The notes: generated from the letters alone by a model not told the origin. Numbered from the stretch's first letter, positions 7,678 through 15,810 are shown. The stretch is 64,000 bases of DNA from G963665925 sp963665925 (GCA_963665925.1 OY762511.1:434001-498000), one strand, 5' to 3'. Numbers and translations are program-made.

Positions 7678-10362
7678 CTATTGATTCACACCGCAGCATT
7701 TTTTATATTTTTTGCCACTTCCGCAAGGACATGGATCATTTCTGCCGACTTTGTTGTCATTCACAACAGGCTTCAGCTTTTGCGGTTCAGAATCTCCACC
7801 TGATGTTCCTGTGATTTTCGCAACCTGCTCACGTTTTGCTTCTGTTCTGATTGTAACATGGAAGAGCATGCGCACTGTGTCAACCTGAATATTATATGTC
7901 ATTTCGTTGAACATATCAAAGCCTTCGATCTGATATGCACGAACCGGATCTTCCTGACCGACTGCACGCAGGCCGATACCCTGCTTCAGCTGATCCATAG
8001 CATCGATATGGTCAATCCATTTTTCATCGACATTTCTAAGAAGAAGCACACGCTCGATTTCGCGCATTCTTTCAGTTGTGATCTCTTCTTCTTTAATCTT
8101 GTACAGCTTGTCAGCGATTTCCATGAGTTTCTCTTTTAAAGACTCTCTATCCAGGGCTTCAAGATTATCCACCTTGAAGATCCCCTTTGGAAGGAATATC
8201 TGGTGCAGATGGTCTTCCAGGGCGTTCAGATCCCATTCCTCTGCGTACTCCGACTCACTTGTATAAAGCTCTATGGCCGCATCGATGATGCTTTCAATCA
8301 TAGAGTAGATTTCATCTTTAATGCTTTCACCATGAAGGACACGGTTTCTCTCTCCATAAATGATTTCACGCTGCTTGTTCATGACATCGTCATACTGAAG
8401 AACGTGTTTACGGATACCAAAGTTACGGCCCTCAACCTTCTTTTGAGCCCCTTCAATGGATTTTGACAGAATGCTGGCTTCAAGCGGCATATCATCTTCC
8501 ATGCCCAGCTTGTCAACCATTGCCTTGACGTTGTCATTTACAAACAGACGCATAAGGTCATCGTCAAAGGAGATAAAGAACTGTGAAGAACCCGGGTCAC
8601 CCTGACGTCCAGAACGACCACGCAGCTGGTTGTCAATACGTCGTGACTCATGACGCTCAGTACCGATAATGTGAAGACCGCCAGCAGCCTTAACTTGAGC
8701 CGCCTCTTCATCCGTTACGGACTTATAGGATTCGAAAATTTCATTGTAGGTATTGCGCGCTTCTATGACTTCCGGATCATCAAACTCAAGCGGACTTGTC
8801 ACAAGGGCAAGAATTTCATCTGAATATCCCTTCTTTGACATATCACGTTTAGCCATAAATTCAGCGTTACCACCCAGCACGATATCCGTACCACGACCGG
8901 CCATATTGGTTGCAATCGTTACGGAATTGAACCGACCTGCCTGTGATACGATTTCAGCCTCGCGCTCATGTTGCTTGGCATTGAGGACCTCATGACGGAT
9001 GCCGCGTTTTTTCAGCAGGCTCGACAGATACTCTGAGGTCTCGATTGAAATAGTACCGACAAGAACCGGTTGACCGCTTACATGGCGTTCTTCGATGTCT
9101 TTGATAACCGCACCGAATTTGCCGCTTAATGATTTATACACTGAGTCAGGCATATCTTTTCTCACAACAGGGCGGTTTGTTGGAATAACAACAACGTCCA
9201 TACCGTAAATATGCTTGAACTCATCCTCTTCTGTTTTTGCTGTACCCGTCATGCCCGAAAGCTTGTTGTACATTCTGAAGTAGTTCTGGAGTGTGATGGT
9301 TGCCAGTGTCTGAGACTCCTTGCGAACCTCCAGGTTCTCTTTGGCTTCGATTGCCTGGTGAAGGCCGTTTGAATAGCGGCGACCAAACATAAGACGCCCT
9401 GTAAACTCATCGACAATGACAACTTCGCCTTCCTTAAGAACATAGTCCACATCCCGCTTCATCAGATAACGCGCCTTAAGCGCCTGATTGATATGGTGTG
9501 AAATTTCCATATTCTGCGGATCGGAGAGGTTTTCCAGGCTGAAGAAGCGCTCTGCTTTTTCAACGCCGCCTTCGTCTGTCAGCACGACAGAATGGGCTTT
9601 TTCATCAATCGTATAGTCATCTTCGCGCTTAAGCATCTGCACAAAGGTATCTGCAATTTTATACAGGCCCGTAGATTTCGAACCTTCACCGGAAATAATC
9701 AGCGGCGTTCTCGCCTCATCGACAAGGATTGAATCGACCTCATCGACAATCGCGTAGTTGAGTGGACGCTGTACCAGGTTTTCCTTGTAAATCGACATGT
9801 TGTCTCTAAGGTAGTCAAAACCAAATTCATTGTTCGTACCGAATGTAATATCCGCACGATATGCATCTACACGGTCCTGACCACGAACGCCATGCACGAC
9901 ACAGCCAACGCTTAGGCCCAGGAAGTTGTAAAGCTTGCCCATCCAATCACGGTCACGGCGTGCCAGGTAGTCATTGACAGTGACCACATGTACGCCCTTG
10001 CCTTCAAGTGCATTCAGATAAACCGGAGATGTCGCCGTAAGGGTCTTACCTTCACCAGTTCGCATCTCTGCAATTCTACCGCCGTGCAGTACAATTCCAC
10101 CAAGAAGCTGAACCGGATAGTGGCGCATGCCCAGTGTACGTACGGCTGCTTCACGTACTACCGCAAAAGCTTCCGGCAGAATTTCGTCCAAGGTTTCGCC
10201 TGCTGCGATTCTAGATTTGAACTCATCTGTCTTAGCTCTTAGCTCTGTATCGGACAGAGCTTTCATTTGAGGTTCAAGCGCTTCTATTTCTTCGACTTTT
10301 TTCATGAGCCGCTTTACTTCTCTGTCATTGTCGTTGCCGAATAATTTTTCTAAAAATCCCAT
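7678..10362 (-). CDS. secA: Protein translocase ATPase SecA
   Basis: The ATPase motor that drives preproteins through SecYEG. 894 residues, full length. Visible features are the Walker A MRTGEGKT near residue 102, the DEAD-type VDEVDSILVDEARTPL motif, the preprotein cross-linking domain, the helicase motif TNMAGRGTDIVLGG and IGTERHESRRIDNQLRGRSGRQGDPGSS segment, and a C-terminal zinc-binding tail with CPCGSGKKYKKCC, which binds SecB or ribosomes in other species. The start MGFLEKLF has GAAGGGA about 10 nt upstream. It is followed by prfB, as in Bacillus. Confidence 0.98.
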   Translation of the reverse strand: MGFLEKLFGNDNDREVKRLMKKVEEIEALEPQMKALSDTELRAKTDEFKSRIAAGETLDEILPEAFAVVREAAVRTLGMRHYPVQLLGGIVLHGGRIAEMRTGEGKTLTATSPVYLNALEGKGVHVVTVNDYLARRDRDWMGKLYNFLGLSVGCVVHGVRGQDRVDAYRADITFGTNNEFGFDYLRDNMSIYKENLVQRPLNYAIVDEVDSILVDEARTPLIISGEGSKSTGLYKIADTFVQMLKREDDYTIDEKAHSVVLTDEGGVEKAERFFSLENLSDPQNMEISHHINQALKARYLMKRDVDYVLKEGEVVIVDEFTGRLMFGRRYSNGLHQAIEAKENLEVRKESQTLATITLQNYFRMYNKLSGMTGTAKTEEDEFKHIYGMDVVVIPTNRPVVRKDMPDSVYKSLSGKFGAVIKDIEERHVSGQPVLVGTISIETSEYLSSLLKKRGIRHEVLNAKQHEREAEIVSQAGRFNSVTIATNMAGRGTDIVLGGNAEFMAKRDMSKKGYSDEILALVTSPLEFDDPEVIEARNTYNEIFESYKSVTDEEAAQVKAAGGLHIIGTERHESRRIDNQLRGRSGRQGDPGSSQFFISFDDDLMRLFVNDNVKAMVDKLGMEDDMPLEASILSKSIEGAQKKVEGRNFGIRKHVLQYDDVMNKQREIIYGERNRVLHGESIKDEIYSMIESIIDAAIELYTSESEYAEEWDLNALEDHLHQIFLPKGIFKVDNLEALDRESLKEKLMEIADKLYKIKEEEITTERMREIERVLLLRNVDEKWIDHIDAMDQLKQGIGLRAVGQEDPVRAYQIEGFDMFNEMTYNIQVDTVRMLFHVTIRTEAKREQVAKITGTSGGDSEPQKLKPVVNDNKVGRNDPCPCGSGKKYKKCCGVNQ

Positions 10363-10377
10363 TGATAAATCGTCCCT

Positions 10378-10488
10378 TCAGTTTCTCTCAGCATTCAAGA
10401 AAGATGCCTTCAGCGTTTCAGAGCGCAGACATATGCCGCAGTATGTATGGTGTGAATTATGGTCTCTCTGATAGCCTGCGCTAAGCAT
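10378..10488 (-). CDS. Possible 36-residue leader ORF upstream of secA
   Basis: An ATG at 10488 opens a 36-codon frame whose TGA (10378-10380) overlaps the secA ribosome binding region (AACTGAAGGGAC), leaving 15 nt to the secA ATG. The product is hydrophilic and His-rich with one CxxC pair and no signal sequence. No good ribosome binding site precedes it. Its position suggests translational coupling to secA, but chance is a real alternative. Confidence 0.2.
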   Translation of the reverse strand: MLSAGYQRDHNSHHTYCGICLRSETLKASFLNAERN

Positions 10489-10581
10489 ATTTCTCGAATG
10501 TTGAGGATATATTCATATCCCGTGTTCTTTAGCTTTTCTTTCCGGGTTCATGTCAAAATCAATATAGCCTTACAAATATAT

Positions 10582-10589
10582 ATTATAGC
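10582..10589 (-). promoter_or_regulatory. Probable extended -10 promoter of secA
   Basis: TGCTATAAT (extended -10, TG-n-TATAAT) reads on the minus strand about 220 nt upstream of secA; no convincing -35 is present. The 200-nt leader between it and secA holds the short ORF noted separately. Confidence 0.4.
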
Positions 10590-10700
10590 ATAAGAGCATG
10601 GTTACCTATGTTAGATTTAAGTGACAAACTCATGAATAAAGTGTGAATAGTGAATAATCTCTTGCAGCCGCGTGCCTGCATATATGGAATTTTGTACAGA

Positions 10701-10750
10701 AAAAGAAGCACGCCTTTTTTATCGACCTAAAAAAGCGTACTTCTTTTATT
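10701..10750. terminator. Intrinsic terminator after the coiled-coil gene
   Basis: AAAAGAAG...CGC...TTTTTT (10701-10720) pairs with AAAAAAGCG...CTTCTTTT (10729-10747) around an 8-nt loop. It follows the gene at 10846-11238. The rest of the 10363-10845 gap is the secA leader and promoter. Confidence 0.7.
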
Positions 10751-10845
10751 GATTATGAAGCCATGGCTTCATTTGGGTGTCTATATATGTCTTATCCTTA
10801 ACCTGTACTGATACCGGTCTTATTGATGCTAATGAAGATTCCACA

Positions 10846-11238
10846 TCACTCGACAATCTTGAGATGAACTTCGTGATTATGGACTTTTTCAGTCAGAATG
10901 TGAACCGCTTGGGTATTATTCTCTATACCCGCACCGTTCTTTTCTATTGCAATCCTATTTTTCTCAATAGCGGTCCCGTTCTTTTCTATTGCAATCCTAT
11001 TTCTGTCAATAGCAATCCCGTTCTTCTCTATTGCAATTCTGTTTTTCTCTATAGCTTCTGTGTTGGCAGTATAGCCGTCAAACAAAGTATCAAATTTCTT
11101 ACTGTGCTCCACTTCCATATGCGTCACCGTATTTTCAAGACTTCCAACACGAGTCTCTAAACTGTCTAGACGTGATTCCACATCGCAAACCTTGCTATAG
11201 ATTTTAGTCATCATATCAAACATTTTATCATTTTCCAT
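10846..11238 (-). CDS. Coiled-coil protein with seven Asn-core heptads
   Basis: 130 residues of unknown function. Residues 1-55 form an ordinary coiled coil (VESRLDSLETRVGSLENTV). Residues about 62-110 are seven successive heptads of the form I-E-K-N-x-x-A, ending in IENNTQA. This is the IxxNxxx pattern known from trimeric coiled coils of adhesin stalks, where Asn occupies core position d. There is no signal peptide or membrane segment, so the location is probably cytoplasmic. The coding DNA is a near-perfect 42-bp repeat and so is prone to length change. AGGAG lies 8 nt before the ATG. It has its own terminator and no clear operon partner. Confidence 0.7.
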   Translation of the reverse strand: MENDKMFDMMTKIYSKVCDVESRLDSLETRVGSLENTVTHMEVEHSKKFDTLFDGYTANTEAIEKNRIAIEKNGIAIDRNRIAIEKNGTAIEKNRIAIEKNGAGIENNTQAVHILTEKVHNHEVHLKIVE

Positions 11239-11336
11239 GATTTATACTCCTAACCAGCAATAACATCGCCCCGATGTTTGAACTCATCATATCATAGCAA
11301 ATATCAGCTGTCAATAAATGGAAATAAATTACTGTA

Positions 11337-11385
11337 AAAAAATCCCGACTCAGCTTAGAATATTCCAAGTGAATTGGGATTTATG
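11337..11385 (-). terminator. Terminator after the DUF5317 pair
   Basis: AAATCCC (11340-11346) and GGGATTT (11376-11382) close a stem of about 17 bp with some wobble pairs; on the minus strand it is followed by a T-run. It ends the operon that runs from 14845 down to 11461. Confidence 0.7.
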
Positions 11386-11460
11386 ATCGATTGATTTATT
11401 GCTGGATCTAAAAGCTGTACAAATACACATCTCCAGCAATACACAAAACTTTAGCAACTG

Positions 11461-12060
11461 TTACACACGCGTATTGTAGGAATATTTCACCATGGAGCTC
11501 GAACCGCGGTAGAAGGCACGCTTCATCTCGCCCTGTACAAAGTAAACAATGCCAATCATGATCAAAATATCACCTACTGAGAGGACTTTGGCAAACGGAT
11601 ACAGGTCTGGTAGCGGAATAAACTTCCCAAGATACTGAGAAACGCCTTCTGCAGCCTCCATACTTGAAAAATTGATCAAAGACCCGTCCTTGATGGTTTC
11701 TATCATGCCTGAGAGTCCAGCGTACTCAAGACCTTTAAAGTCAACTGGCATCCTCATGCCGTTCAGGAGTATTGCCAGCATATTTGAAATCGTCCCCGCA
11801 ACAATGAAGCCAAATCCCTTCTTATCGAGATTCAATAGAAGAACCACAGCCATCAGTACCATAGCAGCAAAGGGAAAGTACAGCAAATAGGCTTCAAGAA
11901 CGCCTGCCCGCGCCAGTGCAAGTGGAGACAGTTGTACAAAAAAGGCCAGAATCACCAGCCAGAGTCCTTTTATATGTATATCTCCCAAATTGCCTATACG
12001 ACCTTTTCTAAGTACGCCTACAGCAATTCCAAGCAGTACGGCTTCGACGAACACGGTCAT
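11461..12060 (-). CDS. DUF5317 family membrane protein (copy 2)
   Basis: 199 residues with about five hydrophobic segments (for example LWLVILAFFVQLSPLALARA, FPFAAMVLMAVVLLL, GFIVAGTISNMLAILL) and the family signature NGMRMPVD in the middle, followed by FAKVLSVGDILIMIGIVYF. DUF5317 proteins are common in Clostridia and actinobacteria and have no assigned function. It is a paralogue of the next gene (same length and same motif order) with a 52-nt gap. Both follow a membrane HD-GYP gene, which suggests one system. Its function is unknown. Confidence 0.8.
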   Translation of the reverse strand: MTVFVEAVLLGIAVGVLRKGRIGNLGDIHIKGLWLVILAFFVQLSPLALARAGVLEAYLLYFPFAAMVLMAVVLLLNLDKKGFGFIVAGTISNMLAILLNGMRMPVDFKGLEYAGLSGMIETIKDGSLINFSSMEAAEGVSQYLGKFIPLPDLYPFAKVLSVGDILIMIGIVYFVQGEMKRAFYRGSSSMVKYSYNTRV

Positions 12061-12112
12061 CCCTCCCTATTGCAGTGACTGTAATTTTTGAATATTCTGT
12101 GCTTCCACACAA

Positions 12113-12688
12113 TTATACCGAATTTCGCTTGGCATGACCAGACTTCATAGCCTTAAATATAAGAAAAATTGCGCCAATATCTATCAAAACATCTCCTATG
12201 CTAATGGTTTTCGGAAACGGCCAAGGCGGTGGAATCATAATAATGTCAGACAGTAGAATCAAGCTTGTCTGATCATGAACCACTTCATGGGCAAATATTC
12301 GTCCGTGCTCAAGCGCTGCGAGGGACTGGGTAAAACCATACTTTAGGCCAAGCTGCGGGTCAACGGGCATATACCCTCCATTGACCAGTATGACCAGAAA
12401 ATTCATGATTGTCCCAAGCAAAATAAACTTCATACCTGCTATATGTAAGTTCTTATAAATAAAAACTGAAATTGCCGCATAGGCGACAAGCTCTGTAATC
12501 ATTGTGAAGGGATCCTTTAACCCCTGAATAAAACCTATATGGTTCACTGCGGCTGCGCCACCACGTTCCAGCAACACGCTTAAAACAGGAAGCCACAAGA
12601 CCGTCATGTCCAGCTCCTGCAGGCCCTTCAATCTGCCGCCTGCGGCAAAGCTGACCAGGATAGCCAGTACCAGCGTCTCAACCAGCAT
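12113..12688 (-). CDS. DUF5317 family membrane protein (copy 1)
   Basis: 191 residues from the start at 12688 (MLVETLVLAIL), chosen because GGAGG lies 6 nt before it; the upstream in-frame ATG at 12712 lacks one. Multiple membrane segments, the signature NGGYMPVD and a C-terminal PFPKTISIGDVLIDIGAIFLIF mirror its downstream paralogue. The gene overlaps the end of the HD-GYP gene by 11 nt, so translation is probably coupled. This tight linkage is the best clue that DUF5317 works with the HD-GYP protein, but the biochemical role is unknown. Confidence 0.8.
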   Translation of the reverse strand: MLVETLVLAILVSFAAGGRLKGLQELDMTVLWLPVLSVLLERGGAAAVNHIGFIQGLKDPFTMITELVAYAAISVFIYKNLHIAGMKFILLGTIMNFLVILVNGGYMPVDPQLGLKYGFTQSLAALEHGRIFAHEVVHDQTSLILLSDIIMIPPPWPFPKTISIGDVLIDIGAIFLIFKAMKSGHAKRNSV

Positions 12689-13952
12689 GTTCAACCTCCG
12701 TGATGATTTCATTCTCCAGTGTCACGAAATACTTAACCACATCAGGATGAAACTGCGACCCAGCACCACTTCTGATGATTTCCATTGCAGCGCCATGGCT
12801 CATAGCCTTCCTATAAGAACGGTCAGAGGTCATGGCATCGTATGCATCGGCAACTGCAATAATTGACGACTCAATGGGAATTGAAGCCCCCAGAACGCTA
12901 TCTGGGTATCCATTGCCGTCATAACGTTCATGATGATGCCGGATAATCTCGGAAACCTTTTCAAGTGATGCGACGTCCTTGATGATATTTGCACCGATTT
13001 CCGGATGCATCTGTATTTGATACATTTCACGAAAATCTAGCTTACCCGCTTTATTTAGTACACTATCCTTTATGCCAATTTTCCCAATATCATGAAGGAG
13101 TGCTGCAGTTTTTGTCGTTTCAACCTGCTTTGGTGTCATTTTCATCTTTTCTGCAATCTGAACCGAGTACTCAGCAACCCGTATTGAATGACCATTTGTA
13201 TATTCATCTTTTGCGTCCAAGGCATTTGACAAGGTCCGAATTGTCTCGAAATACATTTTTTTCATGTCCAGATATAAGGTAAATGAATACCGTGCAAGCA
13301 GCATAGGTCCAAAAACCAATGAAGCAAAAAACCACCCATAGGTACGATAGGAAAACACCATAAGAATGCCAATCGGTGCTATTGCCGCAAAATTTTTGAT
13401 ACACCAGATCTGCTCTTGAATCACTTGCGTAAACGATCTGTCTTCAAGTAATGAAAACAACTTAGAATATATAATCAAATTGAAGAAAACATATCCAACG
13501 AACGTTCCCAAAATTCCACACACACTAATTCCAATGAACGAAGGCACTGGGATTAAATCAGACAGAAATCCATATGCACTTCCACCAGCTATTGCCGATA
13601 TGGCATAGGCGGCTCCATTAAAGTATCGCTTGAAGAATGATGAGTTGAAAAGGTGATATGTCTTTCCATCTTCTGAATAGGTTTTCAATATGGTTCCCAA
13701 GGTCAATACGATTGCCGCAATCCATGGGTTTAAAACAATAATCGCAGCCAATCCTATTGCAAATCCAATTGATACGTAGCTATTCTCCCCTAAAGGGATA
13801 ATTAGCGATTCAGCAATTGCTGATAACACTACAAAAAAAAGGAATTCAAACCAATTCCCTTCTTTAATAAGCACATGAATCCCCATAAAGATAATTATTG
13901 TACCCACTGCACTGATAAGATAAGTGTATTGTAGTAGTTTTTTCTTATTCAT
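12678..13952 (-). CDS. Membrane-bound HD-GYP phosphodiesterase
   Basis: 424 residues. The N-terminal half (1-235) has about seven hydrophobic helices and looks like a membrane sensor module. The C-terminal half is an HD-GYP domain with HSIRVAEYSVQIA, the metal-binding LLHDIGKIGIKD, HHHERYDGNGYP and the closing DAYDAMTSDRSYRKA. The HD and GYP residues are intact, so c-di-GMP hydrolysis is likely. GGGAGAG precedes the start. It lies in an apparent operon with an unknown protein and a micro-peptide gene upstream and two DUF5317 genes downstream. A sensor for the peptide is an attractive but unproven role. Confidence 0.9.
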   Translation of the reverse strand: MNKKKLLQYTYLISAVGTIIIFMGIHVLIKEGNWFEFLFFVVLSAIAESLIIPLGENSYVSIGFAIGLAAIIVLNPWIAAIVLTLGTILKTYSEDGKTYHLFNSSFFKRYFNGAAYAISAIAGGSAYGFLSDLIPVPSFIGISVCGILGTFVGYVFFNLIIYSKLFSLLEDRSFTQVIQEQIWCIKNFAAIAPIGILMVFSYRTYGWFFASLVFGPMLLARYSFTLYLDMKKMYFETIRTLSNALDAKDEYTNGHSIRVAEYSVQIAEKMKMTPKQVETTKTAALLHDIGKIGIKDSVLNKAGKLDFREMYQIQMHPEIGANIIKDVASLEKVSEIIRHHHERYDGNGYPDSVLGASIPIESSIIAVADAYDAMTSDRSYRKAMSHGAAMEIIRSGAGSQFHPDVVKYFVTLENEIITEVEHAG

Positions 13953-14009
13953 TGCAACTCTCCCAAATTAAAACGAGCCGACGTAGTTCCCCAAAACTGG
14001 GTCTAGTGA

Positions 14010-14090
14010 TTACTTCCAGCCAAAGTTTGCTCCACCAGCTAGAACCAGTGAAAGTAGAGACATAAACATAACCATAAGTCTTCTTCTCAT
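14010..14090 (-). CDS. 26-residue secreted-type micro-peptide
   Basis: Too short for ordinary gene callers. ATG 14090 is preceded by AAGGGGG 8 nt upstream, one of the better ribosome binding sites here. The peptide starts MRRR, continues with about 14 hydrophobic residues rich in Met, Leu and Val, then LAGG and a short tail ANFGWK before the stop. This is the layout of small exported or signalling peptides: a basic start, a hydrophobic core and a small-residue cleavage-like site. It sits 57 nt before a membrane HD-GYP gene and 119 nt after a conserved unknown gene, all on one strand. No AgrB-like processing protease is adjacent, so it is not a standard agr system. The coding call rests on the ribosome binding site and composition. 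Confidence 0.55.
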   Translation of the reverse strand: MRRRLMVMFMSLLSLVLAGGANFGWK

Positions 14091-14209
14091 GTCGAAAACC
14101 CCCTTGTTAGTCGTCTCTGCCCACTTCGCTAACTCAAAACAGGATATTTACGCTTCGCTATAAGCTCTCCATATGTAATTTTGGAGTATTGTACTGCAGG
14201 TCGTCGGCT

Positions 14210-14845
14210 CTAATTCACTAGCTTGGTTATTCTTCGATTAATTGCATCGAGTGTAGCTCTAACAAGTGCAGCGCGTTCATCGCCCCTTACAATTGCCGAA
14301 CCAATATGTATCTCCTCATTTGAAGCATTCAAAGTACAAAGCGCTACATTGTATACTTCTTTACCAGCAACCCGAACAGATTGAAAATCTTCGTATATGA
14401 CTTTTTCGGTTGAATCTAAAATCGAATTCACACATTTTAATGTTGCCTCGATGACAAGACGTTTTGAATTTCGTGATGTATGTACACCCATTACTGATCC
14501 AATATGGCTCAGGTCATTGTGCTTAAGCGCAACTTCAACATGTGCTCTGGAATCACTTTCAATATGGTATTTAACTTCATCGACAACGATTCTGCCAATC
14601 TCTCTTTTATCGAACTCGCCTTCGATTTGTGCAATCGAAATTAAGCGTCTGTCAATTACTTCATCATATTTTGCAGCATAGATTGATTGAACATCTCGAC
14701 TCACCTGTTTTGGGTGTCTCGTCTGATTCACCAACACGTGAATTTCTTGGATTTCTCCTTTATCAGATGTTATGACTGTTGCATGTATCACTCCAGAAAG
14801 TTTTTCTATTGTATTTTGAAATTCTTCTTTCATTACCATACTCAT
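14210..14845 (-). CDS. Conserved protein of unknown function
   Basis: 211 residues, soluble, no signal peptide. The N-terminal half contains the segment VLVNQTRHPKQVSRDVQSIY followed by IDRRLISIAQI, a pattern I recall from uncharacterised proteins of actinobacteria and thermophilic Bacillota. The C-terminal half (about 100-211) has alternating strands and ends in a helix with RGDERAALVRATLDAINRRI. No catalytic motif is recognisable. AGGGGG lies 8 nt before ATG 14845. It is the first gene of the putative operon with the micro-peptide, HD-GYP and DUF5317 genes. It could be a regulator or a processing partner, but nothing shows which. Confidence 0.6.
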   Translation of the reverse strand: MSMVMKEEFQNTIEKLSGVIHATVITSDKGEIQEIHVLVNQTRHPKQVSRDVQSIYAAKYDEVIDRRLISIAQIEGEFDKREIGRIVVDEVKYHIESDSRAHVEVALKHNDLSHIGSVMGVHTSRNSKRLVIEATLKCVNSILDSTEKVIYEDFQSVRVAGKEVYNVALCTLNASNEEIHIGSAIVRGDERAALVRATLDAINRRITKLVN

Positions 14846-14958
14846 AGTCCGTCCCCCTAAGTTCTTCTATGCTACTCTTTATCTGTATTTGAGTACAAAA
14901 CTATTGTATCAGATAGTAGCCTTGATTTCGATAGGTAGATATGTCCTATATAGGAATA

Positions 14959-15010
14959 TTTCATAATACAAATAGTAAATCTGAAAGAAATTACTATTTG
15001 TATTATGAAA
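14959..15010. repeat. Perfect 20-bp inverted repeat
   Basis: 14959-14978 (TTTCATAATACAAATAGTAA) is the exact reverse complement of 14991-15010, with a 12-nt loop. There is no flanking U-run, so it is a poor terminator. Its right arm abuts the left 20-bp direct repeat that brackets hicAB. Confidence 0.85.
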
Positions 15011-15028
15011 TGTACCCGGTACAGAATG
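15009..15028. repeat. Left copy of 20-bp direct repeat bracketing hicAB
   Basis: AATGTACCCGGTACAGAATG, identical to 15856-15875. It contains the odd-length palindrome TGTACC-C-GGTACA. Confidence 0.85.
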
Positions 15029-15032
15029 GCAT

Positions 15033-15057
15033 AAAAAACCACCCGAGATGAGTGGTT
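15033..15057 (-). terminator. Terminator of hicAB
   Basis: On the minus strand AACCAC pairs with GTGGTT around a short loop and is followed by TTTTT; it overlaps the hicB stop codon. Confidence 0.65.
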
Positions 15058-15466
15058 AGTAATCTTTCTGTATGCCTAAATAATCTTTAATAGCTACTTG
15101 AAGGAGTTGAGAGAAGTTAATATGATTCTCAATAGCAACATCATTGAGCCATTTAGGAATCGTTAGAGTTTTTTTAATGGCTTTATTTCGCATGAAATCT
15201 CGAACAGGAATCATCCAAATATCAATGAGTACAAGTGTTTCGTTCTCATTATGTGTAATACTACGAACGTGGCTAGGCGAAGGAATTGATTCGCCATCAT
15301 CCTCGAGTCCATAAAGATGAAGTTCGAGAGCTTCTTTTGCATTAGCTACAGCTTCAATGTCAGAATCGCCATAAGAAAAACAGCCTGGTAAGTCTGGAAA
15401 CTCTACAGAGATACCATCATCAGCGTAATGAAAAATAGCAGGAAATATATATCTGTCATTATACAT
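15056..15466 (-). CDS. hicB: HicB-type antitoxin
   Basis: About 136 residues from ATG 15466 (MYNDRYIFPAIF), chosen over a TTG 18 nt upstream because AAGGTG lies 5 nt before it. The N-terminal half is the partial RNase H-like HicB fold (DGISVEFPDLPGCFSYGDSDIEAVANAKEAL, pattern typical of HicB). The C-terminus (LTIPKWLNDVAIENHINFSQLLQVAIKDYL) is a ribbon-helix-helix-like DNA-binding domain. It neutralises HicA and represses the operon. It follows hicA in the order hicA-hicB with a 42-nt gap. Confidence 0.92.
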   Translation of the reverse strand: MYNDRYIFPAIFHYADDGISVEFPDLPGCFSYGDSDIEAVANAKEALELHLYGLEDDGESIPSPSHVRSITHNENETLVLIDIWMIPVRDFMRNKAIKKTLTIPKWLNDVAIENHINFSQLLQVAIKDYLGIQKDY

Positions 15467-15508
15467 TCGAACACCTTCTTTCAATATTTAAGCCAGAGGG
15501 GAGCTAAC

Positions 15509-15709
15509 TCAACCCCTCAAACCAGCTTGAAAAAGAATACTATCCACAGTGCGTCGTGGTAGGTCCTTTTTAGGGTGAGGTATTGTAACCAAACCTTTTT
15601 TGGTAGGATGACGAAGCTGGTGGTGTGAACCTTTGATTCGCACAACTTCCCAACCATCATCTTTGAGTAATTTAAGTAGCTCCCTTGAGTTGTAAGAACG
15701 ATTGCCCAT
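15509..15709 (-). CDS. hicA: HicA-type mRNA interferase toxin
   Basis: 66 residues from ATG 15709, with GGAGG 5 nt upstream; the in-frame ATG 12 nt earlier overlaps that ribosome binding site and is unlikely. It has the double-stranded RNA-binding-like HicA fold: a LLKDDGWEVVRIKGSHHQLRHP segment with the catalytic His in GSHHQ, then VTIPHPKKDLPRRTVDSILFQAGL. HicA cleaves mRNA and arrests growth when free of HicB. The catalytic His is present, so it should be active. Confidence 0.93.
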   Translation of the reverse strand: MGNRSYNSRELLKLLKDDGWEVVRIKGSHHQLRHPTKKGLVTIPHPKKDLPRRTVDSILFQAGLRG

Positions 15710-15781
15710 TCGTGCCTCCAATGAGGTATTTAGAACGACATCATTTCAATAATGAAAAGTAAAGCAATGTTCTATACGTAT

Positions 15782-15810
15782 ATTATACACGTGTTGATCT
15801 GTGGTATCAA
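15782..15810 (-). promoter_or_regulatory. Promoter of hicAB with palindromes
   Basis: TTGATA (15805-15810), a 17-bp spacer and TATAAT (15782-15787) on the minus strand. The palindrome ACACGTGT lies in the spacer and TATACGTATA overlaps the downstream edge of the -10; either could be the HicB operator. Confidence 0.75.

Noticed and set aside
13975..14210. 9-nt inverted repeat around the micro-peptide gene as an invertible segment
   Set aside because: Nine matching bases over 230 bp are expected by chance and no recombinase is nearby.
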